Source: Polychytrium aggregatum
Taxonomy: Eukaryota > Chytridiomycota > Chytridiomycetes > Polychytriales
Reading direction: 5' to 3'
Assembly (NCBI RefSeq): GCF_025602895.1
Contig: NW_026516336.1
Span: forward strand, 1-64,000
DNA: 64,000 nt
Positions 1 to 10,314 of this stretch are shown here, one piece after another (the first letter of the stretch is position 1; each line of letters opens with the position of its first letter). A program made the position numbers and the translations under genes. The notes below the pieces were generated by a model. The model worked only from the letters and a program-made list of their open reading frames with translations, was not told the DNA's origin and searched no databases.

Positions 1-117
1 TGCTACCGTGACGGCAAGGGTGCCACCAAGAACATCGGCACTGCCCGATACTGGTATCAAAAGGCAGCTGCACAGGGCAACACTTTTGCACAAACCAGTC
101 TCGATCGACTCGGATAG
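1..117 (+). CDS. Sel1-repeat protein, C-terminal end (partial)
   Basis: The window opens inside a reading frame that gives 38 residues and stops at 115-117. The residues match the last part of a Sel1 (TPR-like) repeat, with the typical A-R-Y-W-Y-Q-K-A-A-A-Q-G-N core followed by a short tail ending L-D-R-L-G. Sel1 repeats are helical protein-protein scaffolds. The ending resembles the tails of the three other Sel1 genes in this window (I-E/D-R/S-L-K-E-L-G), so it is probably another member of the same local family. Its start and total length lie outside the window. Confidence 0.7.
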   Translation, partial: CYRDGKGATKNIGTARYWYQKAAAQGNTFAQTSLDRLG

Positions 118-770
118 ACCCTGTATTTTCCATTTTCCATCAGCTCGAGTCTGTTGAGATTTCCCAGTGAATACCGATCTCCTCGTGGCAGTCATGAGGC
201 GTCTTCCCACACTCGGGATCGGTTTGGATATCTGCTGTTTATGATAGTTGTATGGATTTAAGACAGCCAGCCATCAGTTCCGTATTTTGCCCAGCAGTGG
301 GTGAACAAGCATGCCCATGCACCCCTGTTGTGGCTCTCGTCAACTCTTCAGTTCATACGGCGAGCCATTCGGGGGGGGGCGTACTGCTTTTGAGAGGGTG
401 TAGAGGGACAAGCATGTCTCCAGGTCCCGCTCGGGGATTCGTTCGGCTGGGTCATGGGAAGCCAAAGTACGGGACATTCTCAAAATATCTGATTGCGGAT
501 TTTGTCGTTGTCGGATCATTCGATGTCTCCACGGGTCCGTCAGCGTAAGGTTGTGATGGGACACCACGGGCTTGTGGAGTGAAGGTATTGAATATAAAAC
601 ATAACATCACTCAGCGATCGTTGCTTCATTGGAACCACGCTCTAAAACACTGTTTGACGTCTCCGTGACTGGGATGGGTGTTGACATCCTGGTTACTTGA
701 CTGTTCTGATTACCTCTGCATTGTTGCAGCTTTTTTGTTTGGATATGATGCACTCATGTGAAATCGGGGA
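118..770. other. Intergenic, no gene seen
   Basis: Lies between two convergent Sel1 genes. I see no supported coding frame or RNA gene. A G-run is present near 368-377. Confidence 0.5.
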
Positions 771-2261
771 TCAATGCCACTCGCCGAGCTCCTTGAGTCT
801 CTCGATGGCGTTTTTGTGTCCCTGGTCGGCGGACTTGTGGTACCAGAGGACGGCAGTGTCGATGTCTTCAGGTACCCCTTCGCCATGTTTGTAGCATCTA
901 CCGATAGAATCTTGTCCGTATCGATTTCCCTGCTCGGCCGATCTGCGATACCACTCGAATGCTTTGGCAAAGTCCTTGGTTACTCCGTATCCCCAGTAGT
1001 AGCATACACCAGTCATCCACTGCCCGTACGAATTGCCTTGGTCGGCCGATTTGCTGTACCACTCGAATGCCGTAATTCGGTCCTCCAATACTCCCAGGCC
1101 CCAGTGGAGGTATTTTCCGATCCGCAACTGGCTGTCGCTGTGGCCGTCGTTGGCGAGCTGCTCAAAGACACAAGCTGCCTTCATCCGGTCCTGGGTAGTG
1201 CCGAAACCATGGTGCAGACACAGAGCCATGAAGTGCTTGCAGAGCCAGTCACGATCTGATCCCAACTGGCAAAACTGGAAGAGCTTGCGGGCAACGGGCG
1301 AGGTGGAGTTGGCATCACCGTATGCAGCCAGACTCTCGGACTCTCCGAGCTTGAAACGGTCCGACTTGTTCTCTCGGATGATCCTGACACCCCTTGGCTC
1401 GTCGCGTACGGTTCCTCGGCCAAGGTAGTGCATCCATCCGACCATGTGAGTTGCGATGGGTTTGATGATCGGATCGGTGGACTGGGTGCTGACTTCCTGC
1501 CAGTGGTTGAGCGCATTAACTTCGCTCTGTTCGACATCATGGCCGATGAACGAGAGCCACCCTTGGAGGAACACGATATGGTGCCGGCCGTCTTCACTGC
1601 CTTGGTCGGCAGCCTTTGAGTACCACTCGATGGCTGTGTTATACTCTTGATCGACACCTTCACCATTCTCATAGCATCCACCGAGGGCAATTTGAGCCTG
1701 AGATATTCCGTGATCTGCAAGTCTGCGATACAGTTCCACGGCCTTGGTGAAGTCTTGTTTGACGCCGCGACCGTTGAGATAGCATTCTGCAAGATGGAAC
1801 TGGGCCATGGAATGGCTTGCCTTGGCTGCCCGCTTCAGATGGTGGAAGATTTGCTGATGCTTGGCATTCTCTTCAAGCTCATCGTCATCGTCTGCTTCTG
1901 TGTCGTTCTCAGATTGCAACACCCGAGCAAGGAGATACGAGACCGGTGCGTTTCCTTGGTCTGCTTGAGCAACGAGCCAGGATCGGTCGGCTGCAGCCTG
2001 ATCCTCGAAGTGTAGCGAGAGGGCGATCTGGTCGCTCGGTGTGAGACCGATTCGCAGGTGTCCTTCCAGATTGAGTAGCTCCATGCTCTGACACCAGCGG
2101 TGGAAGCGAGGCATCTTGGAGCTCAGGAGGGGTCGGGCTCGTTTGCATACTCTGAGCAGGATCTTGATGGTGTTGTGGTCGAGGGCAAGCTGGAAACCGT
2201 CGTTGCAGCATATGATGGTGAATCTATCTGGGTAGTGTTCATCGATGGCCGGGTGAGCCAT
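771..2261 (-). CDS. Sel1-repeat protein, copy A (496 aa)
   Basis: Intronless gene. The start at 2261 (M-A-H-P-A-I-D-E-H) is chosen because copy B begins with the same residues; the frame stays open further upstream but that part aligns with non-coding DNA upstream of copy B. An N-terminal region of about 120 residues (F-T-I-I-C-C-N-D onward) is shared with copies B and C and has no fold I recognise. An acidic patch (T-E-A-D-D-D-D-E-L-E-E-N) follows, then about eight Sel1 repeats to the C-terminus. The middle carries the R-D-W-L-C-K segment also found in the kinase gene at 22591-26661. No signal peptide or membrane segment is seen, so a cytosolic scaffold or adaptor is likely. The N-terminal half is nearly identical to copy C and the middle to copy B. 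Confidence 0.8.
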   Translation of the reverse strand: MAHPAIDEHYPDRFTIICCNDGFQLALDHNTIKILLRVCKRARPLLSSKMPRFHRWCQSMELLNLEGHLRIGLTPSDQIALSLHFEDQAAADRSWLVAQADQGNAPVSYLLARVLQSENDTEADDDDELEENAKHQQIFHHLKRAAKASHSMAQFHLAECYLNGRGVKQDFTKAVELYRRLADHGISQAQIALGGCYENGEGVDQEYNTAIEWYSKAADQGSEDGRHHIVFLQGWLSFIGHDVEQSEVNALNHWQEVSTQSTDPIIKPIATHMVGWMHYLGRGTVRDEPRGVRIIRENKSDRFKLGESESLAAYGDANSTSPVARKLFQFCQLGSDRDWLCKHFMALCLHHGFGTTQDRMKAACVFEQLANDGHSDSQLRIGKYLHWGLGVLEDRITAFEWYSKSADQGNSYGQWMTGVCYYWGYGVTKDFAKAFEWYRRSAEQGNRYGQDSIGRCYKHGEGVPEDIDTAVLWYHKSADQGHKNAIERLKELGEWH

Positions 2262-2713
2262 GTTGGCTGAATGATGCAACAGACTAGGATGTGAGGAGAG
2301 TGCAGTGATGATGTCCAGGCGAGATGGGTGGAATGGAATGAGAGTGGCACAGTCACGAAACCAGGATCGCATTGGATCCATGGATCGAGTGCCAGTCAAC
2401 CAATGCTTGTCACCCGCATTCCCACACATCCAGCATCTGTCATTACCACCAGCGTTAGATATCGATTGGTTTGGCGGCAACTCACACTCAGACATGCAAC
2501 GCCGTCCTCCATCGACAACTGTCATGATGATCACCATCAGGGCCCACAGATCCAATGCCGAGACAGAGATGGGGTTGGGAATCGAGACAGCGACACAGAG
2601 GAGATACACAGATCTTCCGATGTGCCCAACTGGACTCAGCTGGTCTGGACGTGGTGAGTAGTGAGCGAGTGGTGAGTGAGTGGTTGTCGATGGACGACAT
2701 CATTGCCTTGATG
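771..2713 (-). repeat. Segmental duplication, left arm (inverted relative to 50427-52377)
   Basis: Sel1 copy A and about 450 bp of its upstream DNA match copy B and its upstream DNA in reverse orientation. Upstream similarity ends near the shared G-C-A-C-A-T-C-A-A-G-G at about 2713 and 50427. Confidence 0.75.
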
Positions 2714-3891
2714 TGCGAACCAAGCACAAATACAATGCACACAGCCGCATGTCAGCTTTGGGGAAGCTACTGCCCGAATGATCCACAAAGTACTCTGCCC
2801 ATATCATATGCATGATCACACCGAGTCCGTATGCTCACCCACAATCAAGACTGCATCAAAACCCGTCGCGCAACCTCCAGAGAAGAACATCAAGGTGTGC
2901 TTGTGTTGGCAGGGAAATACGGATGGCAGGGAAATACTGATGGTAGAGAAACACTGATGGCAGGGAAACCTGATGGCATGGAAATGTGAATGGCCAAAGA
3001 GTTCCGGTGCCTCGAGGCCATCAGACAAGACTCTAACGAGGACCATCAAGACGCTCATCCGACCTACGATGGAGAATGGACTGATCCTCGAGATCCTCAG
3101 CAAGCGGCAGGCGGTAGCACTGTGGGTCGAGCGAGGATCAAAAGTGGAGAGGTGCTACTGCAGCATGATAGCGAGTTGAGTACAGGCACCGCTCTGACCA
3201 TCCATAGGGAATGTACAGACCCTGCAAGCAGTGCACCAAGGTCGAGGAGATCTTTGCATCGCTGAGCCTCGACCACTCCCCGAGCTGTGTTGATGGGGAT
3301 GATTGAATGCAACAGGTGAATGTTTCGTCGAAGATCCGAAACTCGGATATCCCGGCTGGAACAAGAGCAATCACGAAAGCGTCGGGACAGTCGACAAGCT
3401 GCTCGACCTGACGACTGCGACTGGCTGCTGCGATCGGTTACAACGAACGACGTGAGATGCAGATATCCGATCGACAACACCGAATGTCAAAACATTGTTG
3501 AGGACACTTGGAAGAGTGTTCGGGTTACTCGTCATCATCAATGGTGGACGGAAACGTCCGAGACGACAGGAGCAGAGTCAAGCCGAGCACGATGGAAAGC
3601 GACAAGCTTGTACTTGTGTGGCTGATTGACATTTATCATACCTTCACGACTGTGATTTGCAAGCACAGACGAGGTATAGATGTCCCTCAGCTTGAATAGA
3701 GAAAATTACAAGCAAGCTAAAATAAAACTATCCCCCCCCCCAGTTCGAGGTTCGGTGCCACGCCCCATTCCCCATGCCAGTCATAATCAATAGCCGAAAA
3801 ATCACACGTCCCGGGCGGGCTCTCAAAAGTCAACAGGAGGCCATGACCTGAGCCACGGAACAGCAGATGTCCAAAAACAAGAGCAAAATAA
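2262..3891. other. Intergenic; duplicated promoter region, then no gene seen
   Basis: 2262-2713 is the duplicated upstream region of Sel1 copy A. 2714-3891 holds a short tandem repeat (2908-2991) and a C-run near 3734; frames up to about 125 codons occur on both strands but none resembles a known family. Confidence 0.45.
2908..2991. repeat. 17-bp tandem repeat, about 5 imperfect units
   Basis: Units of the type GGCAGGGAAATACTGAT repeat about five times with point differences. Confidence 0.75.
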
Positions 3892-3964
3892 CGACCACAC
3901 CAGGGGTCGAACCTGGAATCTCTTGATTCGTAGTCAAGCGCCTTATCCATTTGGCCATGCGGCC
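3892..3964 (-). tRNA. tRNA-Arg (anticodon ACG)
   Basis: Reads on the minus strand with 7-bp acceptor GGCCGCA/TGTGGTC (two G-T pairs), T8, a D-arm, anticodon arm CTTGA-CTACGAA-TCAAG giving ACG, and T-arm CCAGG-TTCGACC-CCTGG. Discriminator G. No intron. Confidence 0.95.
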
Positions 3965-4692
3965 GATTTCTTGGAAAGGTCGAAAAAAATTGAGATCATA
4001 ATGGCAAATTTATCAACCTCAACCGCCATGCCGCTCCATCACCGCCGCATCATACTGCCCAGCGCTAATCTCCACCCTCGACATTTGAATTGCTGTTTAT
4101 ATATATATTGTAATTCTATTCGTGCCACGCTGCGAAACACAATGGCGGCACCTGGTCGTCAAAATGGAGTATTTACTTGGCCTAGCGCCGAGTCATCCAG
4201 GGATAGCGGTTCCAAGGAGCCTCATATGGTCCGGCTGTTCCATGCTCCAATATTTGCGCCGCAAGTTGTGAGCGAGTCAGATCATGCCGATAAATTTCCC
4301 AGCAACCACAGCCGGATTTATCCGTAGCTCTGCCGAGCAAATCATGCGCGCTGAAAGTGTGAGACAAGCTTTACCGTCATCGCTTGTTCCAAAAGAATCT
4401 ATTTGAACGCCGTATTCGTGTTGGAGGAGTGGTCATTCTCGTTCATAGGACTATTGAAACACGCTGACAAGCCCAATCAGGTGACGATATCAACAGGCCC
4501 TCCGTATTGCCTCGGGCAGTATCGATGGGTACGACGGCCGAGCGACATCACAGCCTTCCAAATAAAAGAAATAATGCGCACGGACGAGTGAGGAACAGGT
4601 GTGATGGAGGACACACACTTAAATGTTGGTATGACATGACAAGACCGACAATCGGAATCAGAGTCAGAATCACAATACGGCGAGACAAAAAG
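3965..4692. other. Intergenic, no gene seen
   Basis: Between two minus-strand tRNA genes. AT-rich around 4095-4125. No supported coding frame. Confidence 0.45.
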
Positions 4693-4763
4693 TGCATGGT
4701 CCGGGAATCGAACCCGGGTCTGCCGCGTGGCAGGCGGCAATTCTACCACTGGACCAACCATGC
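4693..4763 (-). tRNA. tRNA-Gly (anticodon GCC), copy 1
   Basis: 71-nt tRNA on the minus strand with acceptor GCATGGT/ACCATGC, anticodon loop TGCCACG (GCC), T-arm CCGGG-TTCGATT-CCCGG and discriminator A, followed by a T-run terminator. It matches the tRNA-Gly at 12030-12100 throughout. Its 5' flank (4764-about 5031) is repeated in inverted orientation at about 6298-6553. Confidence 0.96.
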
Positions 4764-5031
4764 TTGAATGATAAGGTTATTCCAATATGCTATATGAATA
4801 CAGTAATGCTTGACGCCGCAAACGCAGCCACCAGCTATTCTTTCGACACCACAACCACTGCCATCAGCATTTCATTCGACACCGCAACCACTGAAACCAC
4901 GGCAACCACTGCTACCACTGCTACCACTGCTACCACTGCTACCACTGCTACCACGGCAATCATTGCAACCACTGCAACCACTGCAACCACTGCTACCATT
5001 GCTACCATTGCAACCACTGCAACCACTGCTA
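4764..5031. repeat. Inverted repeat arm 1: tRNA-Gly 5' flank with 9-bp minisatellite
   Basis: Immediately 5' of tRNA-Gly copy 1. The first ~120 bp match the reverse complement of 6430-6553 at roughly 90% by eye. From about 4880 it runs into units of the ACCACTGCT / ACCACTGCA / ACCACGGCA type, about 15 copies. Confidence 0.85.
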
Positions 5032-6297
5032 TCCACCAAAGGCCGAAATTTGCGGCATGTTGCCCAATTCAACATGGTCACAGTGCCAGATGGGTAGCGA
5101 TCGTTTCAACTTATGGCTCTGGATCCATTTATTCTTCGCATGATAATAATGCATCCCTGTCAACGCTGGCCTCCAAAAACCGAACTTTGGATAATATAAG
5201 GGATTTGCTCTCGACATTCGCGTCTGTATATCAACGACTCACTTGCCTCTGAGTCACTGGTGTTGGCTTTTGGAGGCTCCAAATGTGATATCTTATTGTC
5301 TTCACCACGGTTGCCATTTCGAAAGATCCGTTTGCAAAGGAGCGACCATGTCAAGTATCTCATGTCCAGTCAAGTACTACAAGACCTGAGAAATCATATC
5401 TTTAGATGTGATTTCGGAATTGAATATCCACCGCAGCTCATTCGAGGCGTGGCCGCTATTCGTTTGAGGTGTCTCTGTTCAAAGTTATCCCTCAAACAAA
5501 GCACCATACGGTCAACAAGATATCGGGACATTGCGGGAGATCTGTTAGGGAAGATTAGGGAGAAACAGCAAGCCTGTATACGTGAAGAGATATATTATGA
5601 TGAAGGAACAAGAATATCCTCGAACAAGGAGTAATACTGGTTTGGGGTGAGCATGGGCTTTATAGGAAGATATCCTGTCGTGGCGCGCGCGGTTCAGGGC
5701 GCGCCGGATATGTTCCCGCCAACGTTGGTTCATAACAAGATCGCCCTTGTACGATTGTATGATTGATATGGAGTGCTGACCTGGGTGATCATACGTGCAT
5801 GGTTGATATCGATCGGCTCCATCACATCTCGCGTCTGGGGACAGGTAACGGATGATCAAGCGGATGGCCAAGCGGATGGTCAAGCGGATGGCCAAACGGA
5901 TGGACAAACGAAGTACATGCGATTTTACACTCTGGATGTCCTTTCCCAGATATTGACCATGTATAATCTTCAATCGAAGTTGTACAATTTACTACGTGGC
6001 TGAAGCGGGCGCGGAAATATGTGTCTGTGTAATGCGCAGTATTCTCGTCGGATTTACGGATCAATGTTCAGCTTCGAAAAATGGCAGCTTGTGCCTGCGG
6101 CCGAAGAGTGGTCGCAAAGCTGTGTCGGCTCGGCCGCTCCCTGTGGGCAAGTGGAGAAGGCATCCGTGAGCAGAAATGGGGTGTTTATTTATTCGGTATA
6201 TACTGATGTCGCATTGTAGACAGAGTTGATCACTTGCGCGGGAGAATGGGTTAAAGTACACAGCGCATTTTGGCTTTGAGCGGACAGCAATGAATTG
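5032..6297. other. Spacer between the inverted tRNA-Gly flanks, no gene seen
   Basis: No coding frame with family resemblance. 5850-5910 holds about five 12-bp units of the AAGCGGATGGCC type. Confidence 0.4.
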
Positions 6298-6553
6298 CAG
6301 TGGTTGCCGTAGTTGCCGTAGTTGCCGTAGTTGCCGTAGTTGCCGTAGTTGCCGTAGTTGCCGTAGTTGCCGTGGTTGCCGTGGTTGCCGTGGTTGCCGT
6401 GGTAACAGTGGTAGCAATGATTGCCGTGGTTGCGGTGTCGAATGAAATGCTGATGGCAGTGGTTGTGGTGTCGAATGAGTGGCTCATGGCTGCGTTTGCG
6501 GCGTCAAGCATTGCTGTATTCATATAGCATATTGGAATAACCTTATCATCCAA
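6298..6553. repeat. Inverted repeat arm 2: tRNA-Gly 5' flank with 9-bp minisatellite
   Basis: Reverse complement of the flank at 4764-5031. The minisatellite here is mainly TTGCCGTAG/TTGCCGTGG at about 6298-6432. It ends directly at the target-site copy of a tRNA-Gly 5' end at 6554, so it was the 5' flank of the tRNA-Gly now displaced to 12030. Confidence 0.85.
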
Positions 6554-6569
6554 GCATGGTTGGTCCAGT
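6554..6569 (+). repeat. Target-site duplication, left copy (tRNA-Gly nt 1-16)
   Basis: GCATGGTTGGTCCAGT, the first 16 nt of tRNA-Gly, still attached to the original 5' flank. The same 16 nt begin the complete tRNA at 12030, across the retrotransposon. Confidence 0.92.
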
Positions 6570-6575
6570 CAATAG

Positions 6576-6594
6576 GTGGGTCTTTATTAAAGAC
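6576..6594 (-). other. LINE 3'-end hairpin with AATAAA
   Basis: On the element strand GTCTTTAATAAAGAC forms a 6-bp stem with a 3-nt loop containing AATAAA, about 11 nt before the element's 3' end. It may serve as polyadenylation signal or as the template mark read by the reverse transcriptase; both are inference. Confidence 0.5.
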
Positions 6595-6813
6595 TTTGCC
6601 TTAGCGTCCCTTTTGGGCTCTGGCACTGGGTGTTGGCTTTGCCAACCGGGACATTTGGGTCGTCGGTGTACAGCTCTCTATCCCATGGGGCCTGTTTGCG
6701 GAGGGACGGCGATGTCAAGTTTTGCCGAACTCATCCATTCAGTGACAGTTTGGGACTCCAGCTCCGGCTTCCCTGTCCAAGTGTCTGCTCATGCGTCTGG
6801 GAGGGTTTCTTTC

Positions 6814-9800
6814 TCAGGTACTTGTTTGCTGCGATTGGTCAGCCCGAGGGGCCGCTGTCCACGACAGACATTTGGTTGCGATGTCATCCAGCACCGCCAC
6901 GACATCCAGCCAGATCGCTGGTCTGTTGTTCAGTACTCGGCTGCGCTTGGCACGCCATCTTCTCTGTTTTTCAGGATCGGTGGTGAGTGGTCTTGTTGGC
7001 ACTCGAGCCAACTTGGGGAGTGCGTCGATTGCAAGGTCGATGTAGGTGATGCCTTCGGGGATCGATGTGGGGTGAACATATTTCTCGAGTCGGTCCTTGG
7101 CTCGGACACATTCTGCTGCATGTTTTCTGTTGACATACACCTTGGGGCCGTTGGGTCCGGTCTTTTTGCACTCCTTGTCGGGTTTAGGTGGGAAACACCC
7201 GACTCGCCACAGGAGCATTCTCCTTGCTTGGGCAACTGTTGCTACTGGCATCCGCGCTGTCAGGATGGGGTCGCCTTCCCACTTGTAGGTGCCTGCGATC
7301 GACATTACTTTCTCGGGCTTCCGCTCTTTTTCAAAACTGTGAACGATCACCGCCTTCTTGATGGGTGTGCCGGTGCCAGTTCCAGATTCAAACAGGTCCA
7401 GTCTTGTTCTGTCTGGGGAGTCTCGGTGCTGTCTCTCGAGCTCCTTCCATGCGGCGCTTCCGGTCAGCTTGGAGAGTATCTTCTTGTTTGGGTTTCTTGG
7501 GGGCAACTCGGTGATGTACTTGAGCACGTGGGATCCAAGATATCCTGGGTCGTCTTTCCTGTCGAACCACCGTCCGAAGCACTTGATCATCAGTATCTGT
7601 TTTCTGGTCGCAATGGTGTAGATTCCTGTGGCTGTCATGACAGCCGGACCAGACGCGTTCTGGCGGATGTTGAGTGCCGATCGCAGTGTGTCCAGCATGC
7701 ACCCCTGTAGAGTGTTCATTATCGGGCCCTTCATGTTGACGATGGCAAGGCCGTACTCCAGACGGGGCCGGATGAAAGCCTTGTAGATTTTGACGATCAG
7801 TCCAGGGTAGACTGACTTGCTGAAGATGCCGTGTTCCTTGAGCTCTTTGGTTCGGAACTGGGCTTTGTGCTTTAGTTGAGTGACGTGGGCCTCTGCGTCG
7901 ATGCCATCAGGGCCGAACTGCACCCCGAGGTACTTGTAGGTGCTGGTGACGAAGCTAAGAGGTGTTCCCTTGAGTGTGATTGGGGTCGGGTTTGCTTCCG
8001 CGGTAAGCACTTCGCATTTGGTCGGAGAGAAAGCGTAATTGTTTTCGTCTGCGTGTGCTTCGGAGATGTCAACAAGTCTTTGGAGGTCTTCTTGGTTTTT
8101 TGCTACCAACGCCATGTCGTCCGCGTACATGACATTGTTGATGATGAGGTTCCCTATTCTGGGTGATGTGACTGCTCGTAGGTTCTGTGCGAGGTCATCC
8201 ATGAAGAGGCTGTAGAGGGTGGGTGAAAGAACCGACCCTTGCAGCAGCCCGATCTCCAGCCAGTACGGCCGGGATTTGGTGCCGCTCACGAGAACAGCGG
8301 TGGTCACGTTGTCGAAGAGCGCGCGTAGGATGCGGATGGTATGCGGGGGGATGTCTCGTTGCTCGAGTTTGTGCCAGAGCCGATCCCGGTCAACTGAGTC
8401 GTACGCGGCTTTGATGTCCATGAACGCGATCCACGGGGTGTGGCCGTCGTTCTGTAGGAACTTGACGATTGAATCGAGTGCGAATACCTGGTCCAGGGTT
8501 CCCCTGTTGCTGCGGAAGCCTCCTTGGGAGATGTCGATGGGGCCCATCTCCTGGAGGAGTCGGCTATGTAAGATCCTTTCGAATACCTTTCGGACAACTT
8601 GTAGCAGAGAGATCGGGCGATAGTTCTTGATGTCCTCTTCTTCGCCCTTCTTCTTCCAGATGGGGTGGTTGATGGCGACATTCCATTCTTGAGGGACGAT
8701 GCCGGTCCACATGCACCAGTTGAAGAGCTGACGCAGCCAATCCGAGACTTGGTCGGTTACTGGGTGTAGGAGCTCGGCACTGATCCCGTCGGACCCAGGG
8801 GCCTTGTGTTTCCCCATGCGTCGGATGGCTGTTTTTACTTCTTCTGCTGTGATTTCGCGGCCCAAGAGGCGACTGAATAGTATTTCCTGAGGACGCGGTG
8901 TATCGTTGGCTTCTTGAACACCGAGACGACTTGAGATGTTCCCAAAGTGGGACCGGTACTGGTCCATGCTGTCTTGGTCGTTCGGAAGAATCGACCGGTT
9001 GAAGAAGCCGCTTTTGACCTTGTCTCGCTTGCTGATTTCCTTGAGGAGCTCAGAGTCCGATTTGGTGGAGAGAGACTGGGCCCAGGTGTTGTAGAAGGCG
9101 CGTTTCTGTCGTCGTATGAGGTCCTTGAGTTTGTTGTTCATGTTTTCGTAGTCGGCCATGGCCTGCAGTTGGATTCTCGAGCCTTGTGGCGACCGGTTCA
9201 CGATTCGATAAGCCGTGTTTCGTCGTTTCTTGATGTCAGCCATTTCCGGTGTCCAAAAGCCGTTGCGGGGAGCCGGGCCATCCTTCTTTCGCTTCCCAAT
9301 GACGATTTGTGCCACCGCTGTGACGTGGTTCTTGATGATATTCCACCCAGATTCAACGAGGGCTTCGGCGTCTTCGCGTGCCATAGGTCCATCCTCTTGT
9401 GGTAGCCGGGTTCCCAGCTGTGTGATCTGCTCTACGACTACTGGGTGGTGGACTCTAAAGGCTTCCGTGTATTGCTGGAGGGTTTCGGGATCTTCGAGCT
9501 TGTTGGTTCGCCACACGAGGATTGGTGGGCGGGCAGGCTCTCTGGCGGCGTTCCATTCAAGTTCCATCGACACCATGCGGTGGTCTGAGTTACAGGTATC
9601 GTTGGAGTGGACCGTCACCGTCTTGGCGTTGTGTCTCAGTGCCGTCGAGACAAAGAAGAGGTCCAGTACTGAGTGTTGTGGTTTCTTCCCGTTGACGACG
9701 TGGGTCCAGTGTTGCCCCGTGGGGTTGGTCGAATCCACGAATTCCAGGAAGCCGCCCGCTACAGCTGTCCGCAGTGGTTGCAAACGGTTGGCGGTTTCAT

Positions 9801-10314
9801 GGGTGTCTCTGCTTGTCTGGCCCATGCGGGTGTTGAAGTCGCCCATGATCACAGATGGGATAGGATTGTTCATTTCTGTGGTGTTGGTCTTGATGGCCGA
9901 CAGGGCTTCTCGGAACTTTTGCAGGGCTGCCGCATTGGCTGATAGAGCAGGCTTGAGGTAGAAAGATCCAAAGACGATGCCTCGGAACTTGAACCAGATG
10001 CTCGTGTGATGAGGTCCAACGCGGAAGTTGCTAAAGTCTTCGAGGTTGGTGGTTTTCGGGTTCCGAATGAGGGCGATTCCTCCGGTGCCTCTTGCGAGGC
10101 CGTCGACAGAGACATATGGCTCTCGGGTTTCGAAAACTATGAGGTTCTTGTAAGGTCCGATGGATTGCTGTGGTTTGAGCCACGTTTCTTGGACTGTTAT
10201 AAAGTCGAGGTCTTTTGCTTTTACCATTTCGATAACCTCGTGTATAGAGGTTTCAAGTCCGCAGACATTCAGGGTCGCGAACCTAATAGTGGGCGTAGGT
10301 TGGGGCTGCATCAT
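6814..10314 (-). CDS. LINE ORF2: APE endonuclease + reverse transcriptase (1166 aa)
   Basis: N-terminal apurinic-like endonuclease at about residues 11-250 with Q-E-T-W (E43), G-D-F-N (D159) and S-D-H (243-245). Reverse transcriptase at about 500-800 with N-Y-R-P-I-S-L, F-M-D-I-K-A-A-Y-D (D633), Q-G-S-V-L-S-P and the catalytic Y-A-D-D at 730-733. Near the C-terminus a Cys/His cluster (C-x7-C ... H-x3-C) could bind zinc. I see no RNase H domain. The start ATG at 10314 overlaps the ORF1 stop as ATGA, suggesting translation by termination-reinitiation. The catalytic residues named are all present. The protein should nick a tRNA-Gly gene and copy the element RNA there. Confidence 0.93.
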   Translation of the reverse strand: MMQPQPTPTIRFATLNVCGLETSIHEVIEMVKAKDLDFITVQETWLKPQQSIGPYKNLIVFETREPYVSVDGLARGTGGIALIRNPKTTNLEDFSNFRVGPHHTSIWFKFRGIVFGSFYLKPALSANAAALQKFREALSAIKTNTTEMNNPIPSVIMGDFNTRMGQTSRDTHETANRLQPLRTAVAGGFLEFVDSTNPTGQHWTHVVNGKKPQHSVLDLFFVSTALRHNAKTVTVHSNDTCNSDHRMVSMELEWNAAREPARPPILVWRTNKLEDPETLQQYTEAFRVHHPVVVEQITQLGTRLPQEDGPMAREDAEALVESGWNIIKNHVTAVAQIVIGKRKKDGPAPRNGFWTPEMADIKKRRNTAYRIVNRSPQGSRIQLQAMADYENMNNKLKDLIRRQKRAFYNTWAQSLSTKSDSELLKEISKRDKVKSGFFNRSILPNDQDSMDQYRSHFGNISSRLGVQEANDTPRPQEILFSRLLGREITAEEVKTAIRRMGKHKAPGSDGISAELLHPVTDQVSDWLRQLFNWCMWTGIVPQEWNVAINHPIWKKKGEEEDIKNYRPISLLQVVRKVFERILHSRLLQEMGPIDISQGGFRSNRGTLDQVFALDSIVKFLQNDGHTPWIAFMDIKAAYDSVDRDRLWHKLEQRDIPPHTIRILRALFDNVTTAVLVSGTKSRPYWLEIGLLQGSVLSPTLYSLFMDDLAQNLRAVTSPRIGNLIINNVMYADDMALVAKNQEDLQRLVDISEAHADENNYAFSPTKCEVLTAEANPTPITLKGTPLSFVTSTYKYLGVQFGPDGIDAEAHVTQLKHKAQFRTKELKEHGIFSKSVYPGLIVKIYKAFIRPRLEYGLAIVNMKGPIMNTLQGCMLDTLRSALNIRQNASGPAVMTATGIYTIATRKQILMIKCFGRWFDRKDDPGYLGSHVLKYITELPPRNPNKKILSKLTGSAAWKELERQHRDSPDRTRLDLFESGTGTGTPIKKAVIVHSFEKERKPEKVMSIAGTYKWEGDPILTARMPVATVAQARRMLLWRVGCFPPKPDKECKKTGPNGPKVYVNRKHAAECVRAKDRLEKYVHPTSIPEGITYIDLAIDALPKLARVPTRPLTTDPEKQRRWRAKRSRVLNNRPAIWLDVVAVLDDIATKCLSWTAAPRADQSQQTST

